Origin: Cupriavidus pauculus
GTDB lineage: Bacteria > Pseudomonadota > Gammaproteobacteria > Burkholderiales > Burkholderiaceae
Reading direction: 5' to 3'
NCBI RefSeq assembly: GCF_008693385.1
Contig: NZ_CP044065.1
Coordinates: 1,240,001-1,304,000, forward strand
Length of the DNA stretch: 64,000 nucleotides
A program made the position numbers and the translations under genes. Below are positions 26,032 through 34,651 of the stretch, in pieces; position 1 is the first letter of the stretch, and every line of letters begins with the position of its first letter. The notes below the pieces were generated by a model that worked only from the letters and a program-made list of their open reading frames with translations, did not search any database and was not told where the DNA came from.

Positions 26032-27402
26032 ATGGCCCGCAATACCCACGTCGCCGCAGACCACAACGCCCCGCCGGTGACCCGCATTCTCGGCAGGTAC
26101 GTCGCCACGCATCCGTCGCGCGGCTGGAGCGATGCGGTCGATCACGAAGCGCACCGCACGTTCATGAACTGGCTCGGTTGCGCGGTCGGTGCCGCGCAGC
26201 ACGAGTCCGCCGTGGCCGCGCTGGCCGCGGTGGCCGAACTCCAGCCGGCCGCGCAGGCCACGGTGCTCGGCCGCGCGCAGCAGGTCGATATGGCCAGCGC
26301 CGCGCTCGTCAACGGCATTACGTCGCATACGTTCGACTTCGACGATACGCACCTGAAGACCATCATCCACCCGGCCGGCCCGGTGGCGTCCGCCGTGCTG
26401 GCGCTGGCCGAGCACACGGGCGCGAGCGGCCGCGCGGTCATCGACGCGCTGGTGCTCGGCATCGACGTGGCCTGCCGCGTGGGCAACGCCATGTACCCCG
26501 ACCACTACGACCGTGGCTGGCATATCACTGGTTCCACGGGCATGCTCGGCGCGGCCGCCGCGTGCGCGCGCCTGATGGGCCTCGACGAAGACAAGACCGT
26601 GATGGCGCTCGGCATCGCCGCCTCGCAGCCCGTGGGCCTGCGCGAGCAGTTCGGCACGATGACCAAACCGTTCCACCCGGGTGGCGCAGCGCGTGCCGGC
26701 CTGATGTCGGCGCTGATGGCCAGGCATGGCTACACCGCGAGCGCGAAGGCCCTGGAAGCGCCACGCGGCTTCATGCAGGTGATCTCCGCCAAGTCCGACT
26801 GGAACGAGATTACCGACGAGCTCGGCACGCGCTTCGAGATCTCGTTCAACACGTACAAGCCGTTTGCCTGCGGCATCGTCATCCATCCGAGCATCGACGC
26901 GTGCGTGCAGCTGCGCGAGCAGGGCGTCACGCCGGAGAACGTCGAGCGTATCGAGCTGATCGTGCATCCGCTGGTGCTCGAACTGACGGGCAAGAAGGAG
27001 CCGACCGACGGCCTGCTGGCCAAGTTCAGCGTGTATCACGGCTGTGCGGCCGGCCTGATCTTCGGCCGCGCGGCCGAGGAAGAATTTTCGGACCATATCG
27101 TCACGCGCGACGACGTGGTGGCGCTGCGCCGCAAGGTCGTGGCCACGGCCGATGGCGGCGTCGATGAGGCGGCCGCGTTGGTCAAGGCCGTGCTCAAGGA
27201 TGGCCGCGAGATCAACGTGCGCGTCGATCATGCGATTGGCTCGCTGCAGCGCCCGATGACCGACGCCAACCTCGATGCCAAGTTCCATGCGCTGGCCGAT
27301 CCGATTCTCGGCGAAGCCCGCGTGCGCGAGCTGATCGGTGCGTGCTGGCGGCTGGGGGACGCGGCCGACGTGCGGACCCTTACCGCGCTTGCGCGTCCGT
27401 AA
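26032..27402 (+). CDS. MmgE/PrpD family protein
   Basis: The 456-residue protein belongs to the MmgE/PrpD family, whose studied members dehydrate 2-methylcitrate (PrpD) or convert related tricarboxylates such as cis-aconitate. Visible family blocks are MNWLGCAVGAAQHESAV near the N-terminus, ITSHTFDFDDTH (a conserved acidic substrate-site region), and GTMTKPFHPGGAARAGLMSA. It is not in the prp cluster and sits in a LysR-controlled operon. A dehydratase or isomerase for another hydroxy acid is therefore more likely than PrpD itself. The stop is one base before the next gene's ATG. The ATG at 26032 has AAGGAAA upstream. Confidence 0.9.
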   Translation: MARNTHVAADHNAPPVTRILGRYVATHPSRGWSDAVDHEAHRTFMNWLGCAVGAAQHESAVAALAAVAELQPAAQATVLGRAQQVDMASAALVNGITSHTFDFDDTHLKTIIHPAGPVASAVLALAEHTGASGRAVIDALVLGIDVACRVGNAMYPDHYDRGWHITGSTGMLGAAAACARLMGLDEDKTVMALGIAASQPVGLREQFGTMTKPFHPGGAARAGLMSALMARHGYTASAKALEAPRGFMQVISAKSDWNEITDELGTRFEISFNTYKPFACGIVIHPSIDACVQLREQGVTPENVERIELIVHPLVLELTGKKEPTDGLLAKFSVYHGCAAGLIFGRAAEEEFSDHIVTRDDVVALRRKVVATADGGVDEAAALVKAVLKDGREINVRVDHAIGSLQRPMTDANLDAKFHALADPILGEARVRELIGACWRLGDAADVRTLTALARP

Positions 27403-27403
27403 G

Positions 27404-28351
27404 ATGACCGGGCCGAGAATCGTCGTTCTGGGCGATTACGAACGCGCGCTCGCGCGGCTGGCGGACTGGTCGGCGATCGAGGCACGCGCCGACGTGGTCT
27501 TCCACCACGCGCCTGTGCGCGGCGAGGCTTTGGCGGCGGTCCTGCGCGAGGCCGAGGTACTGGTGCTCGTGCGCGACCGCACGCCGCTCGATGCGGCCAC
27601 GCTTGCCTTGGCGGACAAGCTGCGATTCGTCGTGTTTACCGGGACGCGCAATACCACGCTCGACCTCGAGGCGCTCAAGGCGCGCGATATTCCGGTAGCC
27701 AATACGGAGTGGGGCCCGTCGAAGGAAAGCACGTGCGAGATGACGTGGACGCTGATCCTTGCCGCCGCGCGTCAGCTGGAGGCGCAGGTGGCGACGATGC
27801 GCAACGGCGGCTGGCGGCCCGCGCAGAGCCTGCCGCTGCCCGGCGTGCTCCATGGCGAGCGGCTGGGGCTGATCGGCCTTGGCGAGATCGGCAAGCGTGT
27901 CGCGCGGGTGGGCAAGGCGTTCGGCATGGAGGTGGTGACGTGGAGCCCGCGCATGACGCCGGAGCGCGCGGCGGAAGAGGGCGTGACGGCCGTCAGCCTG
28001 GAGGCGTTGCTGTCGACGTCGCGCGTGGTCAGCCTGCATCTGGTGCCGACGGCGGCCACGGCCGGGCTCATGAATGCCGAGCGGCTGGCGTTGATGCGAC
28101 CCGATGCGATCCTCGTCAACACGTCGCGTTCGGCGCTGATCGACATGGCCGCGCTGCCGCAGGCGCTGGACCGCGGCCGCCCGGGGCTGGCCGCGCTCGA
28201 CGTGTTCGATGTGGAACCGGTGCCGGCGGCGGACCCGCTACGGCAGCGGCCCGATTTGCTCGTCACGCCGCATATAGGATTTGTGAGCGAGCCTGTGTTT
28301 GCGATGTTTGCGAAGGGGGTGGTGGGGGCGTTGGAGGGGTGGCTGCGTTAA
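27404..28351 (+). CDS. D-isomer-specific 2-hydroxyacid dehydrogenase
   Basis: The 315-residue enzyme belongs to the NAD-dependent D-2-hydroxyacid dehydrogenase family. The Rossmann motif is LGLIGLGEIGKRV. Catalytic residues are placed as expected: Arg in VNTSRSALID, Glu in DVFDVEPVPA and His in VTPHIGF. The ATG at 27404 follows the stop of the MmgE/PrpD gene after one base, so the two are coupled. Together they may oxidise or reduce a 2-hydroxy or 2-keto acid generated from the substrate captured by the TTT receptor. The exact substrate cannot be read from sequence. Confidence 0.92.
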   Translation: MTGPRIVVLGDYERALARLADWSAIEARADVVFHHAPVRGEALAAVLREAEVLVLVRDRTPLDAATLALADKLRFVVFTGTRNTTLDLEALKARDIPVANTEWGPSKESTCEMTWTLILAAARQLEAQVATMRNGGWRPAQSLPLPGVLHGERLGLIGLGEIGKRVARVGKAFGMEVVTWSPRMTPERAAEEGVTAVSLEALLSTSRVVSLHLVPTAATAGLMNAERLALMRPDAILVNTSRSALIDMAALPQALDRGRPGLAALDVFDVEPVPAADPLRQRPDLLVTPHIGFVSEPVFAMFAKGVVGALEGWLR

Positions 28352-28392
28352 GCGCGGAAACAGTGCCTGCAGCGCTCAGGGCCCTCCGTTGG

Positions 28393-28444
28393 CCCTCTCC
28401 CCCGGCCCCTCTCCCCCAACCCCTCTCCCCGCCGGGGAGAGGGG
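28393..28444. terminator. GA-rich hairpin with extra 5' arms between convergent genes
   Basis: CCCCTCTCCCC (28420-28430) and GGGGAGAGGGG (28434-28444) form a perfect 11-bp stem with loop GCC. Two more near-identical 5' arms precede it at 28393-28403 and 28406-28417, so three left arms face one right arm. It lies between the convergent dehydrogenase and Nudix-MBL genes and is a likely bidirectional terminator or a repeat-expanded REP-like element. Confidence 0.55.
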
Positions 28445-28479
28445 AGCAACCCGTTGGCATGCGACGCGGTGCCCGCCCA

Positions 28480-30207
28480 TCAGGCCGCGGGCGCCGCCAA
28501 TCCCCACAATGCCCCGTTCTCCACGGCCACCCCATCCACAACAAGCTTCCGCAAATGCGCAAGCAGCGACCGCTGCGCCACCGGATGCATACGCTCCGGC
28601 ACGTCGTCATAGACGCTGGCCAGCACCGTGGAAATATCCGCTGGCCCCAGCGCGCGCAGCGCATTCACGACCTTGGCCTCCCGCTGTTGCCGATGCCGGA
28701 TCAGCAGACGAATCGCATCGTGCGGCTTTGGCATCAGGAAGCCATGACCGGGCGCGATCCATTCGAGGTCTTCGTCCAGCAGCGCATGCAGGCTGCCGAG
28801 GTAGGCATGCATATCGCCATCGGGCGGATTGATGACCACGGTCGAGCCCTGCATCACGTGGTCGCCCGTGAACAGCAGCTTCTCCTGTTCGAGCAGATAG
28901 CAAAGATGGTTCGACGCATGCCCGGGCGTATGGACCACGCGCAGCGTCACGTCCGGCCCGAGTTCGATGCGTTCGCCATGGTCCGGCGTGCGATCGGGCG
29001 CGAACGTCGGGTCCTGGCGGTCCTGCACGGGCGTGGTGCGCCCCAGCACCGTGGCGCCCGTCGCCGCGCGCAGCCGCACGGTGGCCGGCGAATGGTCGAG
29101 GTGCGTGTGCGTGACGAGGATCCAGCGAATGGGACCCGGCGCGGCGGCAAGAATGGCGTCGACGTGCGCGGCATCGTCGGGGCCCGGATCGAGCACGGCC
29201 CATTGGCCATCCGCGCCCGCGAGCAGATACGTATTGGTGCCCGGGCCGGTCATCACGTTGCCATTGTTGGCCGTCACGCGCATCACGCGATCGGACAGCC
29301 TGACGGGCACGTCGGGCTCCAGCGCATAACGCCCGCTCACCGCGCCATCGGGATCGATGCGTCCGATCTCGGCATACGGGGCTTCCTCGGGCATCACGGG
29401 CCGCACACCCTTGGGCCCGTTGGCAAGCCGCGGCATGATCCGCACGATGCTGCGCTGCTCGCGCGCATAGGCAATGCACGCCTCCGCGCCGCGGAAATGC
29501 GAGATCGACTGGAGCATCTTGCGCGTGACGTTGACGAACGACATGCCGCTGGATGCGTCGAGCGCCTCGGCGGGACGGATCCAGCGATGATCGACGGCCT
29601 CCACGCCATCGTGCGTCGCGGTCTGCCCCGGCGGCACGTGCGCGAGAAAGAATCGCGTATCGAAGCGCTTGGGCAGCCCCGGCGGCGTCAGCCAGTGGCT
29701 GACGTAGACCAGCCGGTCCACGGCGATGCGCAGGTTCAGCGTCTCGCAGACATGGGTCAGGCCCTTGCCACCGTAGCGCGCCGCGTCGCGCAGCGCGTCG
29801 AGCGTGGCGGTCTCCAGCGCATCGAGCTTGATCAGCGGCGCCGTGCCGGCCGGTGCCGACGCATCGTGCGCGAACAGCAGGCCCGCTTCCTCGAATGCCT
29901 CGCGAATCGCGCACAGGTAATAGTCGAGACCGCCGTCCTCCACCTCGAGCCGTGCATTGGCACCGTCCGCGTCGAGGCCCACGCAGAGCGGGTGGAGCGC
30001 GGCGTCCTGCGGGTCGAGCGTGCCGCCCGGAAACACCCACGCGCCGCTGCTGCGATCGTCGCTGCGTTCGGGGCGCTGCATCAGCAGCACTTCCATGCCG
30101 CGGGGGCCGTCGCGCAGCACGAGCACGCTGGCTGCCTTGCGCATGGCCTTGGGTGAGGCAGGGGAGGCAGGGGAGGCAGACGCTGCGGGGGACGGCGAGG
30201 GAGGCAT
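28480..30207 (-). CDS. Nudix hydrolase - metallo-beta-lactamase fusion protein
   Basis: A 575-residue two-domain protein. The N-terminal half is Nudix-like: VFPGGTLD (Gly at 61-62) and, after an insertion of about 35 residues, IREAFEEAGLL (Glu103, Glu106, Glu107), which carries the REXXEE core. Residues about 305-520 form a metallo-beta-lactamase domain with THTHLDH (His367, His369, Asp371, His372), TPGHASNH, FTGDHVM and APGHGF, so the dinuclear metal site is complete. Similar proteins are related to LACTB2-like hydrolases with an N-terminal Nudix. The N-terminal 20 residues are Ser/Pro/Ala repeats coded by GGAGGCAGG-type DNA. A start at 30144 (MRKAASVL) is equally possible. The substrate is unknown; a nucleotide- or CoA-linked thioester role is a guess. 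Confidence 0.85.
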   Translation of the reverse strand: MPPSPSPAASASPASPASPKAMRKAASVLVLRDGPRGMEVLLMQRPERSDDRSSGAWVFPGGTLDPQDAALHPLCVGLDADGANARLEVEDGGLDYYLCAIREAFEEAGLLFAHDASAPAGTAPLIKLDALETATLDALRDAARYGGKGLTHVCETLNLRIAVDRLVYVSHWLTPPGLPKRFDTRFFLAHVPPGQTATHDGVEAVDHRWIRPAEALDASSGMSFVNVTRKMLQSISHFRGAEACIAYAREQRSIVRIMPRLANGPKGVRPVMPEEAPYAEIGRIDPDGAVSGRYALEPDVPVRLSDRVMRVTANNGNVMTGPGTNTYLLAGADGQWAVLDPGPDDAAHVDAILAAAPGPIRWILVTHTHLDHSPATVRLRAATGATVLGRTTPVQDRQDPTFAPDRTPDHGERIELGPDVTLRVVHTPGHASNHLCYLLEQEKLLFTGDHVMQGSTVVINPPDGDMHAYLGSLHALLDEDLEWIAPGHGFLMPKPHDAIRLLIRHRQQREAKVVNALRALGPADISTVLASVYDDVPERMHPVAQRSLLAHLRKLVVDGVAVENGALWGLAAPAA

Positions 30208-30286
30208 GGGGAGGGCGCGGCTGGCGGAGATAGCTGGCAGTGTACCGGTTTGCCGCGCCGCCCGAACCTAGCAGTGCAGCATGGCT

Positions 30287-32659
30287 TCAGCCCCCGAACA
30301 GATCGCGCTGCCCGGTCAGCAGCGTATCGAAGTCGTCGCCGAGAAACGGCAGGATGGCATCGGCCACGGGCTGCAGCTGCTTCTCGACGTAATGCGCGTA
30401 GTCGATCGGGGAGCGGCGCGCTTCCATCGGCTCCGGCCCGGCCACGGTCATCACATAGCTGATCCACCCGCCATGCTGGTACTGGCGCGGGCGTCCCTGG
30501 CTCTCGTTGTATTCGTCGGCCATGCGCGCCGCGCGCACGTGCGGCGGCACATTGCGCTGGTAGTCGTCCAGCTGCCGCCGTAACCGCTTGCGGTACACGA
30601 GCTGGTCATCGAGCTCCCCCGCGAGCGTGCGCCGCACGATGTCGCGCACATACTCCTGATAGGGCTCGCGATCGAAGATCCGCTGGTACAGCGTCTGCTG
30701 GAACTGCTGGGCCAGCGGCGACCAGTCGGTGCGGACGGTCTCCAGTCCCTTGAAGACGATGTCGGTCGTCCCGTCGGCGCGGCGCACCTGACCGGCATAA
30801 CGCTTCTTGCTGCCGAGGTCGGTCCCGCGGATCGTCGGCATGAGAAAGCGCTGAAAGTGCGTTTCGAACTGGAGCTCGAGCGCGCTGGCGATGCCGAACG
30901 TGCGTTGCAGATGGTCGCGCCACCACTGGTTGACGTGCGCGACCAGCGCCTTGCCGATGGCACCGGCTTCGGCCTCGTCATGGGCGCGCCGCAGCCATAC
31001 GAACGTCGAGTCGGTGTCGCCGTAGATCACGTCGTAACCCCGCGCCTCGATCAGCGCGCGCGTCTGCCGCATGATCTCGTGCCCGCGCAGCGTGATGGAC
31101 GACGCGAGCCGCGGATCGAAGAAGCGGCAGCCGCTCGATCCCAGCACGCCGTAGAACGCGTTCATGATGATCTTGAGCGCCTGCGACAGCGGCTTGTTGC
31201 CCTCGCGCTTGGCGGCCTCGCGGCCCTGCCACACGCGCTCGACGATCGCGGGCAGGCAATGCGTGCCGCGCGAGAAGAACGCGCCGCGATAGCCGGGAAT
31301 CGCGTTCCTGGGGTCGGGGTCGGCCATGCCTTCGACGAGCCCGATCGGATCGATCAGAAACGTGCGGATGATCGACGGATACAGGCTCTTGTAGTCGAGC
31401 ACGAGCACGGACTCGTAGAGCCCCGGGCGCGAGTCCATCACGAAGCCGCCCGGACTGGCTTCGGGCTCGCGCGCGCCGAGATTCGGCGCCACATAGCCCT
31501 GCCGGTGCATCAGCGGCATGTACAGATGCGTGAACGCGGCCACCGAACCGCCGCTGCGGTCGGCGGGCAGGCCCGTCACGCTCGCGCGTTCGAGCAGAAA
31601 GCGCAGCAGTTCGGTCTTCTCGAAGATACGCGTGACGAGCACGCAGTCCTGCAGGTTGTAGCGGGCGAGGGCGGGCTTGTCTTCCGCGAACATGCGGTCG
31701 ATCTCGTCCATGCGGTCGTATGGCGTGCCGATGGCCTTGCCTTCGCCGAGCAGCGTCTGCGCGACGGCCTCGAGCGCGAACGACGGAAAGCTCCATGTGG
31801 CGGAGCGCAGCGCCTCGATGCCATCGATGATGAGCCGGCCCGCGGCCGCGGCGAAGTAATGTTGCTCGCGATTGCCATGCTCGCGCCATTCCATCTCGGC
31901 ACCGCCGCGGCCGAGCCGCAGCGGCACATCGAGCTTGCGCGCATGTTCCTGGAGTACGCGCAGGTCGAACTGCACGAGGTTCCAGCCGATGATCGCGTCG
32001 GGATCATGCCGCGCGATCCACTGGTTCAGCGCTTCGAGCAGCGCCGCGCGCGAGTCGCAATACTCGAGCGCGAAGTCCGCATCGGGGTCGGGGGTGCCAT
32101 TTGGCGGGCCCAGCACGTAAACCTGCCGCTGCCCGCAGCCTTCGAGCGCGATCGAGTACAGCTCCCCGAACGACGTGGTTTCGATATCGAGCGATACCAG
32201 CCGCAACGGCGGGCGGTAGTCGGGCGCGGGCTTCAGATGCGCGTCGCGCACCACGCCATCGGCACCGGGCCGGCCATCGAACCACACCGGCGCGGTGATA
32301 AAGCGCTCCATCAGGTAGCGTTCGGGCGGCCGGATATCGGCCTCGTAGACATCGACGCCGGCCTGCAGCAGGCGCTTCTCCAGCTTGATCAGTTGCCGGT
32401 GCTGCTGGACATACAGCCCAAGCACGGGCTGCCGCTCGAAGTCGCGCAATTGCAGCGGCCGCAGTTCCACGCCGCGCTCGTCGCGCAACACGGGCTCGGC
32501 GAGCGCGCGCTGGGCCTCGGGAATAAAGGCGGTGGAGGTCTGGACGGGCAGGCGCACGAGGCGCGGCCCGTCATCGGTGGCCAGCCAGAACTCGACCTCG
32601 GTGCCTGCCGCGGTATCGCGCCAGTGCCGGGTAAGGATGAAGCCCTGCCGAGCAGCCAA
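30287..32659 (-). CDS. polB: DNA polymerase II (family B)
   Basis: A 790-residue family B DNA polymerase, close to the 783 of the E. coli enzyme. It acts in damage tolerance and replication restart. Exonuclease motifs are DIETTS (Exo I), [10 protein letters not shown] (Exo II) and YNLQDCVLV (Exo III). Polymerase motifs are [10 protein letters not shown] (A), [15 protein letters not shown] (B) and YGDTDSTFV (C), all intact. The start is a TTG at 32659, three bases after the stop of the upstream gene; no ATG exists between that stop and conserved sequence. It is probably translationally coupled to that gene. A LexA site was not recognised. Confidence 0.95.
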   Translation of the reverse strand: MAARQGFILTRHWRDTAAGTEVEFWLATDDGPRLVRLPVQTSTAFIPEAQRALAEPVLRDERGVELRPLQLRDFERQPVLGLYVQQHRQLIKLEKRLLQAGVDVYEADIRPPERYLMERFITAPVWFDGRPGADGVVRDAHLKPAPDYRPPLRLVSLDIETTSFGELYSIALEGCGQRQVYVLGPPNGTPDPDADFALEYCDSRAALLEALNQWIARHDPDAIIGWNLVQFDLRVLQEHARKLDVPLRLGRGGAEMEWREHGNREQHYFAAAAGRLIIDGIEALRSATWSFPSFALEAVAQTLLGEGKAIGTPYDRMDEIDRMFAEDKPALARYNLQDCVLVTRIFEKTELLRFLLERASVTGLPADRSGGSVAAFTHLYMPLMHRQGYVAPNLGAREPEASPGGFVMDSRPGLYESVLVLDYKSLYPSIIRTFLIDPIGLVEGMADPDPRNAIPGYRGAFFSRGTHCLPAIVERVWQGREAAKREGNKPLSQALKIIMNAFYGVLGSSGCRFFDPRLASSITLRGHEIMRQTRALIEARGYDVIYGDTDSTFVWLRRAHDEAEAGAIGKALVAHVNQWWRDHLQRTFGIASALELQFETHFQRFLMPTIRGTDLGSKKRYAGQVRRADGTTDIVFKGLETVRTDWSPLAQQFQQTLYQRIFDREPYQEYVRDIVRRTLAGELDDQLVYRKRLRRQLDDYQRNVPPHVRAARMADEYNESQGRPRQYQHGGWISYVMTVAGPEPMEARRSPIDYAHYVEKQLQPVADAILPFLGDDFDTLLTGQRDLFGG

Positions 32660-32662
32660 ACG

Positions 32663-33049
32663 TCAGCGCGGTGCGTCCACGAGCAGCGCGGCGGACAGCC
32701 GGCGAATCCGGCGATCGACAAAATAGCCGCCACCCTCGACATAGCGCAGGAAATGCCGGCCGCAAATCGTGCAGCCCCACACATCGCAACGGTTATACGG
32801 GTAGTAACGCGGCGCGATGGGTGCCTCGGGCGACCAGAACTGCGTGCGCTCGGGGTGATATTCGTCGAACGTCGGCTCGTCGTCGGACTCGCGCAACGTG
32901 CCGGCTTCCTTCAGCTGTTCGTCGGGAAACGAGACGGGCTGGCTCTCCCACGCCGCGGTGAGCGACTTCGCGCACGCGCAGTCGGCGGTCACGGCATCGG
33001 ATGCGCGGGCAAGCGCGAGCAGGGCAGGGTAATCGAGCAGGGCAGGCAT
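32663..33049 (-). CDS. Small conserved protein with Cys pairs, coupled to polB
   Basis: The 128-residue protein starts at the ATG at 33049 (MPALLDYPALLALARASDAV). It contains DCACAKS in the first third and RCDVWGCTICGRHFLRYVEG near the C-terminus. The four clustered Cys/His residues (CDVWGCTICGRH) look like a metal site. It overlaps no other gene and its stop is one codon before polB's TTG start. I know of no function. The coupling suggests a DNA-repair-linked role, but that is inference from position only. Confidence 0.7.
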   Translation of the reverse strand: MPALLDYPALLALARASDAVTADCACAKSLTAAWESQPVSFPDEQLKEAGTLRESDDEPTFDEYHPERTQFWSPEAPIAPRYYPYNRCDVWGCTICGRHFLRYVEGGGYFVDRRIRRLSAALLVDAPR

Positions 33050-33056
33050 ATAGACG

Positions 33057-33077
33057 GCCGGGAGCGAGGCTCCCGGC
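33057..33077. terminator. Hairpin downstream of the minus-strand TTT receptor gene
   Basis: GCCGGGAGC and GCTCCCGGC form a perfect 9-bp stem with loop GAG. It lies between the end of the TTT receptor gene (33119) and the start of the Cys-rich gene (33049), both on the minus strand, so it can end the receptor transcript. No T-rich tail is visible. Confidence 0.5.
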
Positions 33078-33118
33078 GGTTAGTCAAACGCAAACGGGAA
33101 AGACCGAGAGGATACCCC

Positions 33119-34114
33119 TCAATCCACCGTCGCGCCCGATGCCTTTACCGCGGCGCCCCACTTGGTGATGTCGGTGGCGATGAACTGCTGGAACTGCTGC
33201 GGCTTCATGACCATCGGTTCCACGCCGAGGCCGGCCAGCTGGGCCTTGACGTCGGGCGAGGCGAGGATGGCCTGTACCTCGGTATTCATGCGGTCGGTAA
33301 TCGCCTGGGGCAGGCCGGCCGGGCCGAGCAGACCGTACCACGGCTGGGCGTCGAAGCCCTTGATGCCGCTTTCCGCGAGCGTCGGCACGTCAGGCAGCGC
33401 CTGCGAGCGTTGCGCGCCGGTGACGGCCAGCACCTTGAGGTTGCCGGCCTTCACCTGCTGCATGATCGGCAGCGGGTTTTCGAACGCGAGCGGCACCTGG
33501 CCACCGACGAGGTCGTTCAGCAGCGGGCCCGACCCCTTGTACGGGATGTGCTGGATCTTGGTCTTGGCCGCCACGTTGAACATCTCGCCGATGATGTGCT
33601 GCGGCGTGCCGGAGCCCGCCGAGCCGAAGGCGAGCTTGCCTTCCTTGCCCTTGGCGATGATGTCGTTCAGCGAGGTCAGGCCCGACTTGGCGTTGACGGC
33701 CACGACGAAGCTCGTGCGCGCGAGCGGGGATACGGCCGTGAAGTCCGCGTCGGGACGGTAGTTGAGCTTGGGATAGAGCGCGCCGGCGATCACGATCGGG
33801 CCGCTGGCCGCGAGCAGGAAGGTATAGCCGTCAGGCTTGGACTTGCCGACGTAGGCGGTACCGATATTGCCGCCCGCGCCGGCGCGGTTCTCGACGACCA
33901 CGGGCTGGCCGAGCTTTTCGCCGAGGCGCGTGGACAGCAGGCGCGCGAGCACGTCGGTCGTGCCGCCCGGCGCATACGGCGAAACCAGCACGATCGGCTT
34001 GCTGGGCCATGCTTCCTGTGCCTGCGCGGCGGGGGAGGCCACCAGTGCGGCGGTCGCGGCGATGGCGCCCATCGCGAGTAGCGCGGTCGCACCGCGTCGA
34101 GTCATGACTTTCAT
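33119..34114 (-). CDS. Bug-type TTT periplasmic solute receptor
   Basis: The 331-residue protein starts at the ATG at 34114 (MKVMTRRGATALLAMG) with GGAGA upstream. It has a signal peptide ending at about AAQAQEAWPSKP, then family blocks VLVSPYAPGGTTDVLAR, VVVENRAGAGGNIG and FGSAGSGTPQHIIGEMF. It is the second of four Bug-type receptors in the window and no transporter genes flank it. The upstream gap (235 bp) is shared with the divergent Fur-controlled iron locus, so iron-linked regulation is possible. Confidence 0.9.
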   Translation of the reverse strand: MKVMTRRGATALLAMGAIAATAALVASPAAQAQEAWPSKPIVLVSPYAPGGTTDVLARLLSTRLGEKLGQPVVVENRAGAGGNIGTAYVGKSKPDGYTFLLAASGPIVIAGALYPKLNYRPDADFTAVSPLARTSFVVAVNAKSGLTSLNDIIAKGKEGKLAFGSAGSGTPQHIIGEMFNVAAKTKIQHIPYKGSGPLLNDLVGGQVPLAFENPLPIMQQVKAGNLKVLAVTGAQRSQALPDVPTLAESGIKGFDAQPWYGLLGPAGLPQAITDRMNTEVQAILASPDVKAQLAGLGVEPMVMKPQQFQQFIATDITKWGAAVKASGATVD

Positions 34115-34291
34115 TACTGCGTCTCCATCGATCTCGGGATCGTTGTAATAGGGATTGAGGCCACACCATTCTACGCGCGTGCCAAGGGACGTCACCTGCG
34201 CAAAACCCGCAAGAGCATTTAGCGTTTTCGCTACATGTCTGCAAATGTCTCTATTCGTATCCCTTATTGACATAAGACAACTGACGACAAT

Positions 34292-34310
34292 GGTGATGCG
34301 AACCATTATC
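34292..34310 (+). promoter_or_regulatory. Candidate Fur box upstream of the iron uptake locus
   Basis: The 19-base stretch ending in CATTATC matches the classical Fur box GATAATGATAATCATTATC at 14 of 19 positions, with the right arm exact. It lies about 40 bp before the DUF3649 gene, whose operon and neighbouring TonB receptor are iron-related by family. Confidence 0.6.
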
Positions 34311-34348
34311 ATATGCGTTTGCAATTAGACGTCAGGTGACGCTTCAGC

Positions 34349-34651
34349 ATGACCCAGGCCCTCACGGTCCGCTACCGCCTCGCGGTGGCGTCGCGCGCGC
34401 TAGCCGCCATTTTCGGCGGTTATGGACTGGCGGCCCTGTCCGCCGGCTGTCTCTCCCTGGTGCTGATCCGCTGGACCGGCATGCCGCGGTCGGAGGCCGT
34501 GGTCACCGCCACGCTGCTCGCGTTCGTCTGGTACGTGCTCGCCGTGATCTGGGTGTTCGCCACGCGCAATGCATGGCGCGCGTGGGTGGGCCTCGCGATA
34601 CCGTGCGCGATCTTCGCGCTGGGCTGGTGGGCGATGGGAGGGCAGGCATGA
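34349..34651 (+). CDS. DUF3649 membrane protein (iron uptake locus)
   Basis: The 100-residue inner-membrane protein has three hydrophobic segments (for example IFGGYGLAALSAGCLSLVLI and AWVGLAIPCAIFALGWW). It resembles DUF3649 proteins, which are found beside PepSY-type iron proteins. Its TGA overlaps the next gene's ATG (ATGA). A Fur-box candidate lies just upstream. It is probably an accessory part of siderophore-iron reduction or transport. Confidence 0.8.
   Translation: MTQALTVRYRLAVASRALAAIFGGYGLAALSAGCLSLVLIRWTGMPRSEAVVTATLLAFVWYVLAVIWVFATRNAWRAWVGLAIPCAIFALGWWAMGGQA

Noticed and set aside
26032..27402. MmgE/PrpD protein as the missing prpD of the methylcitrate cycle
   Set aside because: It is in a separate LysR-controlled operon with a receptor and dehydrogenase, and the prp locus already has acnD and prpF, which replace prpD.
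30857..34081. Very long open frame (over 1000 codons) on the plus strand opposite polB and the neighbouring genes
   Set aside because: Its translation is rich in Arg, His, Gly and Ala with no domain; it is the antisense of polB, the Cys-rich gene and a TTT receptor and arises from high GC at third positions.
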